Assembly: GCA_029817715.1 (NCBI GenBank)
Contig: JARUPY010000296.1
Coordinates: forward strand, 38,593-102,592
Origin: Melastoma dodecandrum
Taxonomy: Eukaryota; Streptophyta; Magnoliopsida; Myrtales; Melastomataceae
Length of the DNA: 64,000 bases
Direction: 5' to 3'
Shown: positions 32,196 to 40,086 of the stretch, piece by piece
How the letters are laid out: the number at the start of each line of letters is the position of its first letter
Numbering within the stretch: the stretch's first letter is position 1
The notes under the pieces: model-generated
The model's database searches: none
What the model was told of the DNA's origin: nothing
What the model saw: only the letters and a program-made list of their open reading frames with translations
Position numbers and translations under genes: made by a program

Positions 32196-32870
32196 TTACG
32201 CGCGACGCCGGGACAGGCGCGTCTCGCGCTTGGTGCGGCCGGCGGCCTCGTACTCGTCGGCGAAGGTGCAGGCGAGGAGCACGTGCATCGCCGGATGCTC
32301 CAGGAAGCTCGGCCAGAAGCACGGGATCGGGCCGGACTGGCCGTCGAGCGCGGTCGCGAGCCGCATCAGATTGCGGCAGTAGCCGTCGCCGGCGCGCTCG
32401 AACTCCAGGTGCACGTAGGTGTCGGCGATGACGAGCGTGAACATGTGCCGTCCGACGTCGCGCCGGTAGAACTTGGCGTTCCCGGCCGAGTGGACGAACT
32501 TGAACCTCGCCTGCTCCAGCAGCGCGCCGATGGCGGGGACCTCGGTGGTGCGGCGGGCGAGCGCGATCAGGCGCTTGCCGTCCTCGACGGTGGCGAAGTA
32601 GCCCTGCTCGTGGGTCGAGCCCGGGAACGTGCCCATCAGCTGCCACCAGGCATGCGAGCCCTCTTCGGCCGCCTTGATTGCGGCCGAGCGCCCGAGGATG
32701 TCCATGCCGTCCGGCATCGGCAGCGAGATCTTGATCTCGGAGACGTCGCCGAGCGGATCGCGCAGGGTGATCGTGTAGCCGTCGAAGGAGCCGGTCTCGC
32801 TCTTGTACTTCGGGCTGATCAAGCGGAAGGCGATCGGCTCCAGGGTGTCGCTCTGCGTGCCGTAGGCCAT
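32196..32870 (-). CDS. hypothetical protein, 224 aa
   Basis: Intact. Beta-rich N-terminal half (FDGYTITLRDPLGDVSEIKI), central helix HAWWQLMGTFPGSTHEQG, then KFYRRDVGRHMFTLVIADTY, and a basic tail (AGRTKRETRLSRRRA). Downstream of 32905-33325 with an intercistronic hairpin. Unrecognised. Confidence 0.8.
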   Translation of the reverse strand: MAYGTQSDTLEPIAFRLISPKYKSETGSFDGYTITLRDPLGDVSEIKISLPMPDGMDILGRSAAIKAAEEGSHAWWQLMGTFPGSTHEQGYFATVEDGKRLIALARRTTEVPAIGALLEQARFKFVHSAGNAKFYRRDVGRHMFTLVIADTYVHLEFERAGDGYCRNLMRLATALDGQSGPIPCFWPSFLEHPAMHVLLACTFADEYEAAGRTKRETRLSRRRA

Positions 32871-32882
32871 CGTCCGTCTCCT

Positions 32883-32911
32883 GGGGTTTGTCGCCGATCG
32901 GCGATCAACCC
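32883..32911 (-). promoter_or_regulatory. intercistronic leader hairpin before 32196-32870
   Basis: TCGCC-GATC-GGCGA; its TGA is the stop of 32905-33325. Confidence 0.8.
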
Positions 32912-33325
32912 TGTTTTTCGAGGGGGGTGGGCCTCGGCGGCTCGGGATGCCGATTGAAGACGAACAGGGTCTCGACTTCGTAGGTTCGTGTGACGGGACT
33001 GTCCGTTCCACCAGAGGTCTCGATGATGGAGACGGTCGTGTAGTCTCGAAAATCCTTGAAGACGGAATTGTCGACATGGGAATTGAGGACGATCTCCATC
33101 CCGTACGTGCCCATCCGCATCGCGAGCAGGTAGCAGTACTTGCGGTTGTCGACGAGGAGAACGCTCTCGATCGGTTCCGGTGCGGCATCGCGCAGATACG
33201 TGATCACGATCTTCGGGCCGTCGTCCATCATAGGCCGTGTGCCAGGCAATGCCGGTGTGCTCGGCCAGCATTCGGCTCACCTCATCGGCCGTGACGAGCC
33301 GGCCCTTGGTGTTGGTCTCTGACAT
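32905..33325 (-). CDS. hypothetical protein, about 140 aa, one frame break
   Basis: MSETNTKGRLVTADEVSRML, a break near 33232, then GPKIVITYLRDAAPEPIESV and MEIVLNSHVDNSVFKDFRDY. Ends PLEKQG at the TGA of the next leader. ATG 33325 after GGGAG, only about 25 nt from the preceding terminator U-tract. Alpha/beta, unknown. Confidence 0.6.
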
Positions 33326-33353
33326 GCGAATCTCCCGTTCGAGAGCGTGGTCA

Positions 33354-33384
33354 CAAAAAAAGGCGAGACCTGCAAGGTCTCGCC
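33354..33384 (-). terminator. terminator after 33471-33825
   Basis: GGCGAGACC-TGCA-AGGTCTCGCC, U7. Confidence 0.85.
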
Positions 33385-33470
33385 CATGCTTGGATCTGCG
33401 ATCGATGGCGTTCCTGCACACGGATTTCGACGGCGTCGCGGCTGAACCCGACTGAGACAGGATCGTCGGG

Positions 33471-33825
33471 TCACGCACCCGGGTTCGCCCAGGGATCGTG
33501 GGCGAGGTTGTGGGCGGCGCGCCAGGCGGCCGAGGCGGTTCCGAGTTCGGCGATCAGACGGTCCCAGTCGCGGTTGAACGCCTCGGTCTCGCGCGTGCCC
33601 GGGCAGCTGATGCAGTAGGCCTGCACGCGGTACGAGATCTGGCCGCCGATCTCCGGAAAGGCATTCATCACCCGGCGATACGCCTCGCTTTCAACGGCGG
33701 ATTCGAGTTCCATGACGACGACACCTGTCTGCCGGTCGATCACCTGAAAGGTGGGGTCTTGGCCGGCCGTGCCTGTGGGTGCAGCGAAGATGAAGCGATC
33801 GTTTTGTGTCCGGGCGCTGGGTCAT
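33471..33825 (-). CDS. hypothetical protein, about 117 aa, one frame break
   Basis: MTQRPDT, a break (extra A near 33802), then RFIFAAPTGTAGQ, QVIDRQTGVVVMELESAVES, YRVMNAFPEIGG and a CISC pair. Alpha/beta. ATG 33825 after GAGGATC. About 85 nt between stop and terminator hold no convincing ORF. Confidence 0.6.
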
Positions 33826-33863
33826 GGCGATCCTCGTTCCTGCCCGTGAGGGCTCGTCCTTCA

Positions 33864-33892
33864 GGGGTTTGCCGCAGGCTTGCGAGCAACCC
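33864..33892 (-). promoter_or_regulatory. leader hairpin of 33471-33825
   Basis: CGCA-GGCT-TGCG with a mismatched outer pair; second hairpin GATCCC-CATC-GGGATC at 33895-33910. An extra insert separates it from the ATG. Confidence 0.7.
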
Positions 33893-33965
33893 TGGATCCC
33901 CATCGGGATCGGACGAGGCTCGCGCGTGCGCCGCACGCGCGGTTCTCTTGATTTTGACCACGGGT

Positions 33966-34000
33966 GAAAAAGAAAGGCGGTGCCCGTGAGGGCCCGCCCT
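33966..34000 (-). terminator. terminator after 34024-34143
   Basis: GGCGGTGCCC-GTGA-GGGCCCGCC. Confidence 0.8.
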
Positions 34001-34023
34001 GCGGGATCGTCCAGGATCTGGAA

Positions 34024-34143
34024 TCAGCGCAGCGGCGCGATCGGCACGAACGTCTGCGCCTGCTCGGACGGCACGGTGTTGTGGATCGCGGCCGAGAGCG
34101 TGGCGAGGCAGCCGAGCGCGCCGATCAGGGCGATGATCTTCAT
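34024..34143 (-). CDS. short exported or membrane peptide, 39 aa
   Basis: MKIIALIGALGCLATLSAAI is a signal peptide or single membrane helix, followed by only about 19 residues (HNTVPSEQAQTFVPIAPLR). Complete cassette with leader and terminator, so expression is likely. Role unknown. Confidence 0.7.
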   Translation of the reverse strand: MKIIALIGALGCLATLSAAIHNTVPSEQAQTFVPIAPLR

Positions 34144-34158
34144 GGTGTCGTCCTTTCC

Positions 34159-34187
34159 GGGGTTTGTCGCAAACCTGCGATCAACCC
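34159..34187 (-). promoter_or_regulatory. leader hairpin of 34024-34143
   Basis: TCGCA-AACC-TGCGA. Confidence 0.8.
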
Positions 34188-34256
34188 ATCGATCCGGGAT
34201 CGGACTGGCGACGCCGCGAGGCGTCGTCGCCTGCGAGGATTTTGCCAACCGTGAAC

Positions 34257-34289
34257 GAGAAAAGGGCGGTGCGCGTGAGCGCCCGCCCT
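34257..34289 (-). terminator. terminator after 34315-34569
   Basis: GGGCGGTGCGC-GTGA-GCGCCCGCCC, UUUUC. Confidence 0.85.
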
Positions 34290-34314
34290 CGACGTCGTGA
34301 TCGGCTGTGTCGGG

Positions 34315-34569
34315 TCAGTACGCCATCGCGTCGGCGACTTGGTTGCAGCATCGGCCGGCGGAGCCCGGGAACGGGTCCGCGCCCCGGATGCCGACGACGA
34401 CGTCGGGGCTCGTGGTCACGGCCGTCTGCCCGGGGAAGGCGACGGTCTTGAACAGCGGCTCGTGCGGGACGCGCTCCCAGCGCGTCGGCGCGGCCGACGG
34501 GGCCTGCATCACGGCGAGCGACATGGACAGCGCGAAACCAAGCAGGCCGAAGGCGGCGAGGAACTTCAT
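34315..34569 (-). CDS. secreted protein, 84 aa
   Basis: Intact. Signal peptide MKFLAAFGLLGFALSMSLAV, then a short mature region with SAGRCCNQVADAMAY (adjacent Cys). Periplasmic or exported. Unrecognised. Confidence 0.75.
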   Translation of the reverse strand: MKFLAAFGLLGFALSMSLAVMQAPSAAPTRWERVPHEPLFKTVAFPGQTAVTTSPDVVVGIRGADPFPGSAGRCCNQVADAMAY

Positions 34570-34581
34570 CGTGTTGCTCCT

Positions 34582-34606
34582 GGGATTTGTCGCGGATGCG
34601 CGATCC
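34582..34606 (-). promoter_or_regulatory. leader hairpin of 34315-34569
   Basis: TCGCG-GATG-CGCGA; the ATCAA flank is shortened to ATC. Confidence 0.75.
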
Positions 34607-34717
34607 CTTCTCCCACCCGGCCGTGACGTCTGACCATTCGGTGGACCGGCTCGTTGGCGGCGTGATCCGCGCCTTGCGCTCTGCTATGCCGGGTCCGTTC
34701 ATGGGGGCACGAGGCGC

Positions 34718-34927
34718 ATGTCTGATCTGGATCCCGCTGTCGGACGCATCTTCGAGTGGCCGATCAACCATCGCTTGCGCGAGATCCTGATGGGGATCTG
34801 CGTGTTCGTGATCGTAAATCTCGGCGCTGATGATCGTGATGAAGATCCGCATTGCGCACATGGACCATCCAGCAAAGCCTGGGGACGGTCGGCGTCAGTC
34901 GGTAGCGGGCTCTTCGGCGTCGGGTGA
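34718..34927 (+). CDS. single-helix membrane protein, plus strand, probably one frame break
   Basis: MSDLDPAVGRIFEWPINHRL, then membrane helix LMGICVFVIVNLGA. Removing one base near 34829 extends the helix (LMIVMKIRIAHMDHPAKPGD). ATG after GAGGCGC. The 3' end overlaps the convergent phosphatase gene. Confidence 0.5.
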   Translation: MSDLDPAVGRIFEWPINHRLREILMGICVFVIVNLGADDRDEDPHCAHGPSSKAWGRSASVGSGLFGVG

Positions 34928-35440
34928 GGCCGGCAGGCTCTCAGCCCGCGCAAGGAGTTCGTCGATCGAGACCGGGGCGTAGCCCCACGCGTCCACGCCG
35001 ATATCAAGGGCGTTGGCGTAGCTCCGCATCCGGTTGTGCGAGTGCCCGAACAGGTGGATCGCGCCGCGATGTAGCCCGGGCCACGAGCGCATCGGGTAGT
35101 GGAACAGCACGAAGCGCCGGTTGCTCGCCGAGAACGCGAGCGGCGTCTCGGTGATCGCGTCCCACGGCAGGCCGAGCGTGTCGGGACCGTCGTGGTTGCC
35201 GCGCACGAGCACGATCCGCTTCGGCCGGGTCCGTCGCGCCCAGATCCGCTTCAGCCGGTCGAGCGGGCAGCGATGGGCGAAGTCGCCGCCGTAGTACACG
35301 ACCGAGTTCGGGCGGATCCGTGCGTTCCAGTTCTGGATCAGGATCTCGTCCATCTCGTCGATGTTCGCGAACGGACGCCCGGCATTCGCCAGGATGCCGG
35401 GATGGCCGTGGTGGTCGTCGGCACTGAAGAACACGGTCAT
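34895..35440 (-). CDS. metallophosphoesterase, 181 aa
   Basis: Intact from MTVFFSADDHHGHPGIL (ATG 35440; a start at 35468 is possible). Motifs: SADDHHGH (the usual SDxHxGH, with Asp-Asp), YYGGDFAH, VRGNHDG, FHYPMRSWPG and FGHSHN. This is the small phage/bacterial metallophosphoesterase type with FANIDEMDEILIQNWN before the second motif. Two-metal phosphodiesterase or monoesterase; substrate unknown. No leader hairpin; separated from 35508-36218 by a terminator. Confidence 0.85.
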   Translation of the reverse strand: MTVFFSADDHHGHPGILANAGRPFANIDEMDEILIQNWNARIRPNSVVYYGGDFAHRCPLDRLKRIWARRTRPKRIVLVRGNHDGPDTLGLPWDAITETPLAFSASNRRFVLFHYPMRSWPGLHRGAIHLFGHSHNRMRSYANALDIGVDAWGYAPVSIDELLARAESLPASPDAEEPATD

Positions 35441-35470
35441 CGATTTGGTCCCGGTCAGCGAGGACATGAC

Positions 35471-35498
35471 GACAGGGAGGGCCTGAGCCCTCCCTGTC
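35471..35498 (-). terminator. perfect hairpin after 35508-36218
   Basis: GACAGGGAGGGC-CTGA-GCCCTCCCTGTC, 12 pairs, no U-tract; sits just before the phosphoesterase start. Confidence 0.7.
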
Positions 35499-35507
35499 GG
35501 GTTCGGT

Positions 35508-36218
35508 TCACGCGGCCTGAGCGACCGGGCCGACCCGGCGGATCTCGCCGGCATCGAGCCGGCGCTCCTGCTCGGCGCGCCAGGCCTCGAGGCGGCGCTC
35601 GACGGCGACGAGGAGGTCGCCGAGCCGCGTCGTCGGCAGCTGACCGAAGCTGATATCGCAGCCGCTGTGGCAGCGCGGCGTGGCGAGCTTCGTGAAGACC
35701 CGCCAGGAGCGATCGTCCCCATCCGGGCCGGGCCACACGTTGCCGATGTAGCCGAACGAGAGGCCGAGGCGCGGGTACTTGGCGGCGGCGGCCTTGACGA
35801 TCCCGGCGATGACCGTCGACGGGTTCTCGACCTGCGAGCGGGCCCGGTCGGCCTCGTCCTGGGCGATCTTCGCCTGGACGGCGGCGAGCACGTCGCCGAC
35901 CTTCGGGTTCTGCCGGGGCAGCGTCTTGAGGATCTCGCTCTTCAGGCCGTTGGGGCTTGAGATCATCGCCCAGGCGGTGGCGGTGAGCGCGAGGACGGTC
36001 TCGTCGACCGGCTTCGTCATGTCGATCTGGCCGGACCAGTCGATCTGCATCGCCATCGCGAAGGCGATGTAGAGGTCGCTCACGTCGTAGTCGCGCGCGC
36101 CGTGGCCGATCACGAGGCGGCCGATCTCGAGGATCTCCGACCCGGCCGCGGGCCGGTAGGTCCCGGCGCGGATCGCCTTGCGGACCTCGACGATGAAGGC
36201 GTGGGAGCTGAAGGTCAT
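35508..36218 (-). CDS. hypothetical protein, 236 aa
   Basis: Intact. N-terminus is the longer paralogue of 13080-13424 (FIVEVRKAIRAGTYRPAAGS; YIAFAMAMQIDWSGQIDM). Second half has PRLGLSFGYIGNVWPGPDGD, CHSGCDISFGQL and helix GDLLVAVERRLEAWRAEQER. Possibly two domains. Unknown function. Confidence 0.8.
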   Translation of the reverse strand: MTFSSHAFIVEVRKAIRAGTYRPAAGSEILEIGRLVIGHGARDYDVSDLYIAFAMAMQIDWSGQIDMTKPVDETVLALTATAWAMISSPNGLKSEILKTLPRQNPKVGDVLAAVQAKIAQDEADRARSQVENPSTVIAGIVKAAAAKYPRLGLSFGYIGNVWPGPDGDDRSWRVFTKLATPRCHSGCDISFGQLPTTRLGDLLVAVERRLEAWRAEQERRLDAGEIRRVGPVAQAA

Positions 36219-36230
36219 CGTCGTCCTCCT

Positions 36231-36259
36231 GGGGTTTGTCGAGGGCTGTCGATCAACCC
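36231..36259 (-). promoter_or_regulatory. leader hairpin of 35508-36218
   Basis: TCGA-GGGCTG-TCGA: the fourth pair C:G became A:T on both sides, with a larger loop. Confidence 0.75.
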
Positions 36260-36327
36260 GTCCCAGGGCATCCGTGATGGCCGTCCCGGCCGCGCTCCGG
36301 AGGGAGGGCGGCCGGGTGTGTCTTGAC

Positions 36328-36654
36328 CTAGCCGATCACCCGGAGCTGGGTGCGCCGGGCCTGCGCGCCCGGGCTGCGGCTGTCGGCGACGCCGATCGGG
36401 GTGTAGCCGGTGATCGCCTCGGCGCTGTAGCCGAGGGCGCGCGCGGCCTCATGGGCCGTATCGTAGGCCGCGGTCGCCGCCGCGAGGTCGGCCGCGCTGC
36501 GCTTGCCCAGCTCGTGCGCCCGGCGGATGCCGGTGAGCGCGGTGTGGGCCCGGCGGGCCAGCACGAGGACGGTCGCGTCCGCCTCGCTGTGCGGCGCGGG
36601 CTGGCGTCCGGTGACGACGGTGAACCGGGTGGGGGCGGACGAGGGCTGGGACAT
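36328..36654 (-). CDS. hypothetical protein, 108 aa
   Basis: Intact. Ala-rich helices (ATVLVLARRAHTALTGIRRA, ADLAAATAAYDTAHEAARAL), C-terminus QARRTQLRVIG. ATG 36654 after GGAG, no hairpin. Unknown. Confidence 0.7.
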   Translation of the reverse strand: MSQPSSAPTRFTVVTGRQPAPHSEADATVLVLARRAHTALTGIRRAHELGKRSAADLAAATAAYDTAHEAARALGYSAEAITGYTPIGVADSRSPGAQARRTQLRVIG

Positions 36655-36751
36655 CGACGAGCTCCGTACTGGACAGGATCTGGGAGGATTCCGGGGCGGC
36701 CGGCGCTCGACCGGCCCTGCGTTGTGATGCGGGTGCGACGCGCGGGCGGGG

Positions 36752-37117
36752 TCAGAGGACGCCGCAGCCGCGGGCGGTCACGCTGTCGTCGTTGTCGAGA
36801 TCGGCCTCGAACAGGGTGACGACGGTGCCGTTGCCGACGAACCCGCCGGTCTCGATCTCGCCGAGTAGCGCGTTGGCGTCGATGACGTTCTCGAGCCGGA
36901 TCAGGATCTCGGAGCCGTAGGGCAGCGGCGTGCCGCAGGAGCGGCGCAGGCTCGGGTCGGTGGAGAGCGTGCGCGCCCGGGCCATCAGCCGGTCGGGTCG
37001 GTAGCGGCAGCCGAGGATCGCCTCGATCGCGACGTCGAGCGCCGGCCCGATCAGGTATCCGGCGCGGAAGCGGTCGATCGCGAGGTTGTCGGTGGCGGTG
37101 CTGAGCCCGTGAGCCAT
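36752..37117 (-). CDS. hypothetical protein, 121 aa
   Basis: Intact. AIDRFRAGYLIGPALDVAIE, LRRSCGTPLPYGSEILIRLE, TGGFVGNGTVVTLFEADLDN. Alpha/beta with two Cys. Leader at 37129. Unknown. Confidence 0.8.
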   Translation of the reverse strand: MAHGLSTATDNLAIDRFRAGYLIGPALDVAIEAILGCRYRPDRLMARARTLSTDPSLRRSCGTPLPYGSEILIRLENVIDANALLGEIETGGFVGNGTVVTLFEADLDNDDSVTARGCGVL

Positions 37118-37128
37118 CGGTCATTCCT

Positions 37129-37156
37129 GGGGTTTGTCGCGAGAGCGCGATCAACC
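37129..37156 (-). promoter_or_regulatory. leader hairpin of 36752-37117
   Basis: TCGCG-AGAG-CGCGA. Confidence 0.8.
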
Positions 37157-37216
37157 TGCCGTCGGTTTTTCCGAAGATTTCCGGACTGTTCCGGACCGGG
37201 TTTGTCCGGCCGCGCA

Positions 37217-37247
37217 CGAGAGAAGGCGGCCCCATGAGGGCCGCCTT
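37217..37247 (-). terminator. terminator after 37265-37603
   Basis: GGCGGCCCC-ATGA-GGGCCGCC. Confidence 0.8.
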
Positions 37248-37264
37248 CGCGGGGGTCTTATGTC

Positions 37265-37603
37265 TCAGACGCCGATCGCGATCAGGACCCGGGCGCGGCC
37301 CTGGCGGGCCGCCTGTTGGGCCATGGCGAGATGCACGATCCCGGTCCCGACGCAGTCGAACCGGCGGCCGTTGATCCGACCGAGATCCGGCTCGATCGTG
37401 AGGTCGAGCAGGGCGTAGCGATCGATCTCGATGGTGTCGCCCTCGTCCTTCAGCGCCGCGTAGTCGGCGGCGCATTCGAGCAGCGCGAGGAGGTCGCGGG
37501 TGAACGCGGCGGCCCGCGACACCGCGAAGCTGCGGCCGGTGAGCTTCTCGCCGCCGTCGGATAGCATGCCAAACGGGGTGAGGATCGTGATCGTCAGGCT
37601 CAT
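37265..37603 (-). CDS. hypothetical protein, 112 aa, reference copy
   Basis: Intact paralogue of 23902-24241. MSLTITILTPFGMLSDGGEK, then AAAFTRDLLALLECAADYAA and IVHLAMAQQAARQGRARVLI. Third gene of the unit 38045-37265, 15 bp after 37619-37843. Unknown. Confidence 0.8.
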   Translation of the reverse strand: MSLTITILTPFGMLSDGGEKLTGRSFAVSRAAAFTRDLLALLECAADYAALKDEGDTIEIDRYALLDLTIEPDLGRINGRRFDCVGTGIVHLAMAQQAARQGRARVLIAIGV

Positions 37604-37618
37604 CGCCGCGCGCTCCGG

Positions 37619-37843
37619 CTACGGGTGGTCGCGCTGCGTCCAGGCGTGCGGGCCGGCCTCCAGCGCGCGCTGGGCGGCGTCCTGGCTCGGCCAGTACTCC
37701 GCGGATTCGCGGCTGTATGGCCCGCACTCGTCGGCGGTGCCGATGTAGTAGCCGGCGGCCGAGCGCAGCACCTGCAGGGGCAGCCGCGAGCCGCCGATCT
37801 GGCGGGCGAGTTCTCCGGTCGGGGCATGGGGGCTGAGCGGCAT
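37619..37843 (-). CDS. hypothetical protein, 74 aa
   Basis: Intact. PLQVLRSAAGYYIGTADECG, then YSRESAEYWPSQDAAQRALE. The YYIG...SREYW/SQDAAQRAL arrangement looks like a small beta-beta-alpha fold. ATG 37843 after GGAGACGATC. Confidence 0.75.
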   Translation of the reverse strand: MPLSPHAPTGELARQIGGSRLPLQVLRSAAGYYIGTADECGPYSRESAEYWPSQDAAQRALEAGPHAWTQRDHP

Positions 37844-37886
37844 GATCGTCTCCAGGGTTCAGGCGGCGGCAGGGTTCCTTGATGGC

Positions 37887-38045
37887 TCAATCGTCGTAGC
37901 GACCGCCGTGACGGCCGCGACGGTCGTAGGAGCCTGCGCCCTTGCGCGGCTTCACGATCTTCGCCCGGGTGTCCACGGCGACGGCGGCCCCGGCGTGGCC
38001 GGCGCGCATCGACAGGGCGGCGGCGTGTTCGTTGCGGCGAGCCAT
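37887..38045 (-). CDS. small basic protein, 52 aa
   Basis: Intact paralogue of 7245-7398: MARRNEHAAALSMRAGHAGA, VAVDTRAKIVKPRKG, Arg/Gly/Asp tail RRGRHGGRYDD. First gene behind the leader. Charge pattern suggests nucleic-acid contact only as a guess. Confidence 0.75.
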   Translation of the reverse strand: MARRNEHAAALSMRAGHAGAAVAVDTRAKIVKPRKGAGSYDRRGRHGGRYDD

Positions 38046-38058
38046 CGTCGTTCTCCCT

Positions 38059-38086
38059 GGGGTTTGTCGCCGGCTGGCGATCAACC
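38059..38086 (-). promoter_or_regulatory. leader hairpin of 37887-38045
   Basis: TCGCC-GGCT-GGCGA, same loop as the paralogue's leader at 7411. Confidence 0.85.
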
Positions 38087-38261
38087 GGGATCCGATTCTC
38101 CTGTTGGTGTTCCTGCGCCGTCCTCGAACCGCCGTCCGCGGGTTCACGGCGTGCTTGGCGAATGCCCGCCACGGCGCGGTGAGGCATGTCTTGCGCTGGG
38201 TCTGAAGGTCGTGGCTTATCGAATCCGGGTCCTACACAGATCAAGATCTTGAGATTCATGC

Positions 38262-38924
38262 ATGTCATCACGCGATTCCTTTAGGACCGGCGACGATTCC
38301 GGCGCGACCGCGATCGAGTACGCGCTGGTGGCTGGCCTCATCGCGCTTGGCCTGATCGGCTCCTTGGTGACGACGAAGGGGTCGCTCAACGCGATCTTTG
38401 GCACGGCGTCGTCGCAGATGGGCTCGGCCTTGAGTGCGGGCGCGGACACCGGCGGTGTGACGTTCTCTGGTCCTCAGGCGCTGTTTCGGACGAAGACGCT
38501 CGCCTCGAAATCGGGGGTCACGGGTGGGAACGGGTCCTATCTCACGCGGACCTACACCTTCACCGACGGATCGACGGCGAAGGTGTATTACGGCCTTCCG
38601 GTCTATGCCGGATATATCGCCGTCGATTTTCGAGATCCGGTCAACGGCAACATCCTCGTCGAGGTCGGCAATGGATACACAAACCAGTCCACCGGGGTTG
38701 TGAATCCACCCGCGATGGACATCAACACGTACAATGCGAGCAACACGATCGTCAGCCAGTTGACGTCGCTCTACAATGCCGACGATACGACGAGCGACAT
38801 CGTGAGGACGTATACCAAGGGTCAGGTCTCGAGCTCGCAGACTTCTGTGGGGCTGAAGTCCAACTATGCCCCGTACTATGCCGATTACGACTACATCGTC
38901 GCGTTGACGGCGGCGGATCGCTGA
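38262..38924 (+). CDS. Flp-type prepilin-like protein 4, 220 aa
   Basis: Intact. Leader MSSRDSFRTGDDSG, cleavage, ATAIEYALVAGLIALGLIGS. VTTKGSLNAIFGTASSQMGS is nearly identical in prepilins 1, 3 and 5. Private C-terminal domain: YLTRTYTFTDGSTAKVYYGL, NTYNASNTIVSQLTSLYNAD, YYADYDYIVALTAADR. No Cys in the C-terminal domain. Confidence 0.85.
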   Translation: MSSRDSFRTGDDSGATAIEYALVAGLIALGLIGSLVTTKGSLNAIFGTASSQMGSALSAGADTGGVTFSGPQALFRTKTLASKSGVTGGNGSYLTRTYTFTDGSTAKVYYGLPVYAGYIAVDFRDPVNGNILVEVGNGYTNQSTGVVNPPAMDINTYNASNTIVSQLTSLYNADDTTSDIVRTYTKGQVSSSQTSVGLKSNYAPYYADYDYIVALTAADR

Positions 38925-38939
38925 TCGGTCCCGCCACGC

Positions 38940-39140
38940 CTAGGCGTGGCGGCGGGCTCGGGCGCGGAGCGAGTGTGCCGAGAGGGATCGGATCTCGATC
39001 AGCAGGATCTGAAGGAAGGCGTAGCCGATCACGAGCCCGCCGAGGCTGCCCCACAGGGGCGCGGCGTCGACCAGGGCGTAGATCAGCGCGGCGACGAGCG
39101 CCGTGCACGCGATCATGAGGGCGGCGATCTGGAACAGCAT
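38940..39140 (-). CDS. two-helix membrane protein, 66 aa
   Basis: Intact. MLFQIAALMIACTALVAALI and WGSLGGLVIGYAFLQILLIE, then a basic tail SLRARARRHA. Behind an intercistronic leader. Converges on prepilin 4. Confidence 0.75.
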   Translation of the reverse strand: MLFQIAALMIACTALVAALIYALVDAAPLWGSLGGLVIGYAFLQILLIEIRSLSAHSLRARARRHA

Positions 39141-39157
39141 CGGCGGTCTCCGGGTCT

Positions 39158-39186
39158 GGGGTGTGTCGCCGATCGGCGATCACTCC
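39158..39186 (-). promoter_or_regulatory. intercistronic leader hairpin before 38940-39140
   Basis: TCGCC-GATC-GGCGA; its TGA stops 39180-39607. Confidence 0.8.
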
Positions 39187-39607
39187 TGGGGTCGCGGGGT
39201 GCGGAACGTCATGACGATCTCGCGCGCGGCCTCGGGCAGGCCCGGACGCGCAGGCCCGGATAGATGTGCGCGCGCAGGATGCGCTCGGCGGTCGCGAGAT
39301 CGTCGTCGGATCCCCGGCCGGCCGGCGTGATCGCGTCCGGCAGCTCGCCGGTGGTGACGAAATAGCTGAGGAGTGGCAGCAGTGCGGCCGCCATCTCCTG
39401 CGTGAGGTGCATGCGTGCGTTCGGGATGTTGTCCCGGCCGAGCCAGAGGCAGGCCTCGTCGGCGAGAGTGCTCTCTTGGATGCTGCACTCGAAATCGTAG
39501 CGATCGATGAATGCGGCGACCCGGCAGCCATAGCGGGTCCGGGTGATCTCGAGTCCGCTCTGCGGAATCTCCTCTGAAGGGATCGGTTCTGCGACGGGCG
39601 GGGGCAT
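39180..39607 (-). CDS. hypothetical protein, about 142 aa, one frame break
   Basis: MPPPVAEPIPSEEIPQSGLE, then CRVAAFIDRYDFECSIQEST, MHLTQEMAAALLPLLSYFVT. A break near 39245; then EIVMTFRTPRPQE ends at the leader TGA. ATG 39607 after AAGGA. Unknown. Confidence 0.65.
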
Positions 39608-39706
39608 CTATGGGGTCCTTGGATTGACTGGGCGCGCGATCGGGGTATCGGGTTTGAGGGGCCGCTCAGCAAAAAGTCGGCCCCTCGCGGAGCCGCCCGG
39701 TGGACG

Positions 39707-40046
39707 TCAGTCGCTGAGTGCGGCGGGCCAGGCGCACGACGCCGGCGGCGATCTCGGTCTCCGTCATGCTGGAGAACTCGAACACACACCAGTGCGAGGA
39801 CTTGCCCTGCATCCGCACGCGCAGGTCGAATCCGGCGCGCACTGCGGGATCGCCGAGCGCCGTCGCACCCAGGGCGTGGAAACCGCTCGATGAATTCCAC
39901 CGCGGCCAGGTCGGCCGCGTCGTCGTCCATCTCGTCGGCCCCGTGGACCTCGAGCAGCCAGCCCTTGCCGGGGAAGCTGTTGTCGAGGGAGACGGTCACA
40001 CACCGTGGGGAGCCACGGCCTGGAGGGCGTTGCGGGCATCCTGCAT
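39707..40046 (-). CDS. hypothetical protein, about 113 aa, two frame breaks
   Basis: MQDARNALQAVAP, a break near 40003 (GTGTGTG), TVSLDNSFPGKGWLLEVHGA, then after a second break near 39885 FDLRVRMQGKSSHWCVFEFS and helix MTETEIAAGVVRLARRTQRL. Alpha/beta. Unknown. Confidence 0.6.
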
Positions 40047-40058
40047 CGTCCGTCTCCT

Positions 40059-40086
40059 GGGGTTTGGCGCGGATGCGCGATCACCA
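40059..40086 (-). promoter_or_regulatory. intercistronic leader hairpin before 39707-40046
   Basis: CGCG-GATG-CGCG, outer pair lost; its TGA stops 40081-40626. Confidence 0.75.

Noticed and set aside
33386..33478. Small ORF between 33471 and the 33354 terminator
   Set aside because: No ribosome site, overlaps a gene end, and codons are not convincing; treated as 3' untranslated region.
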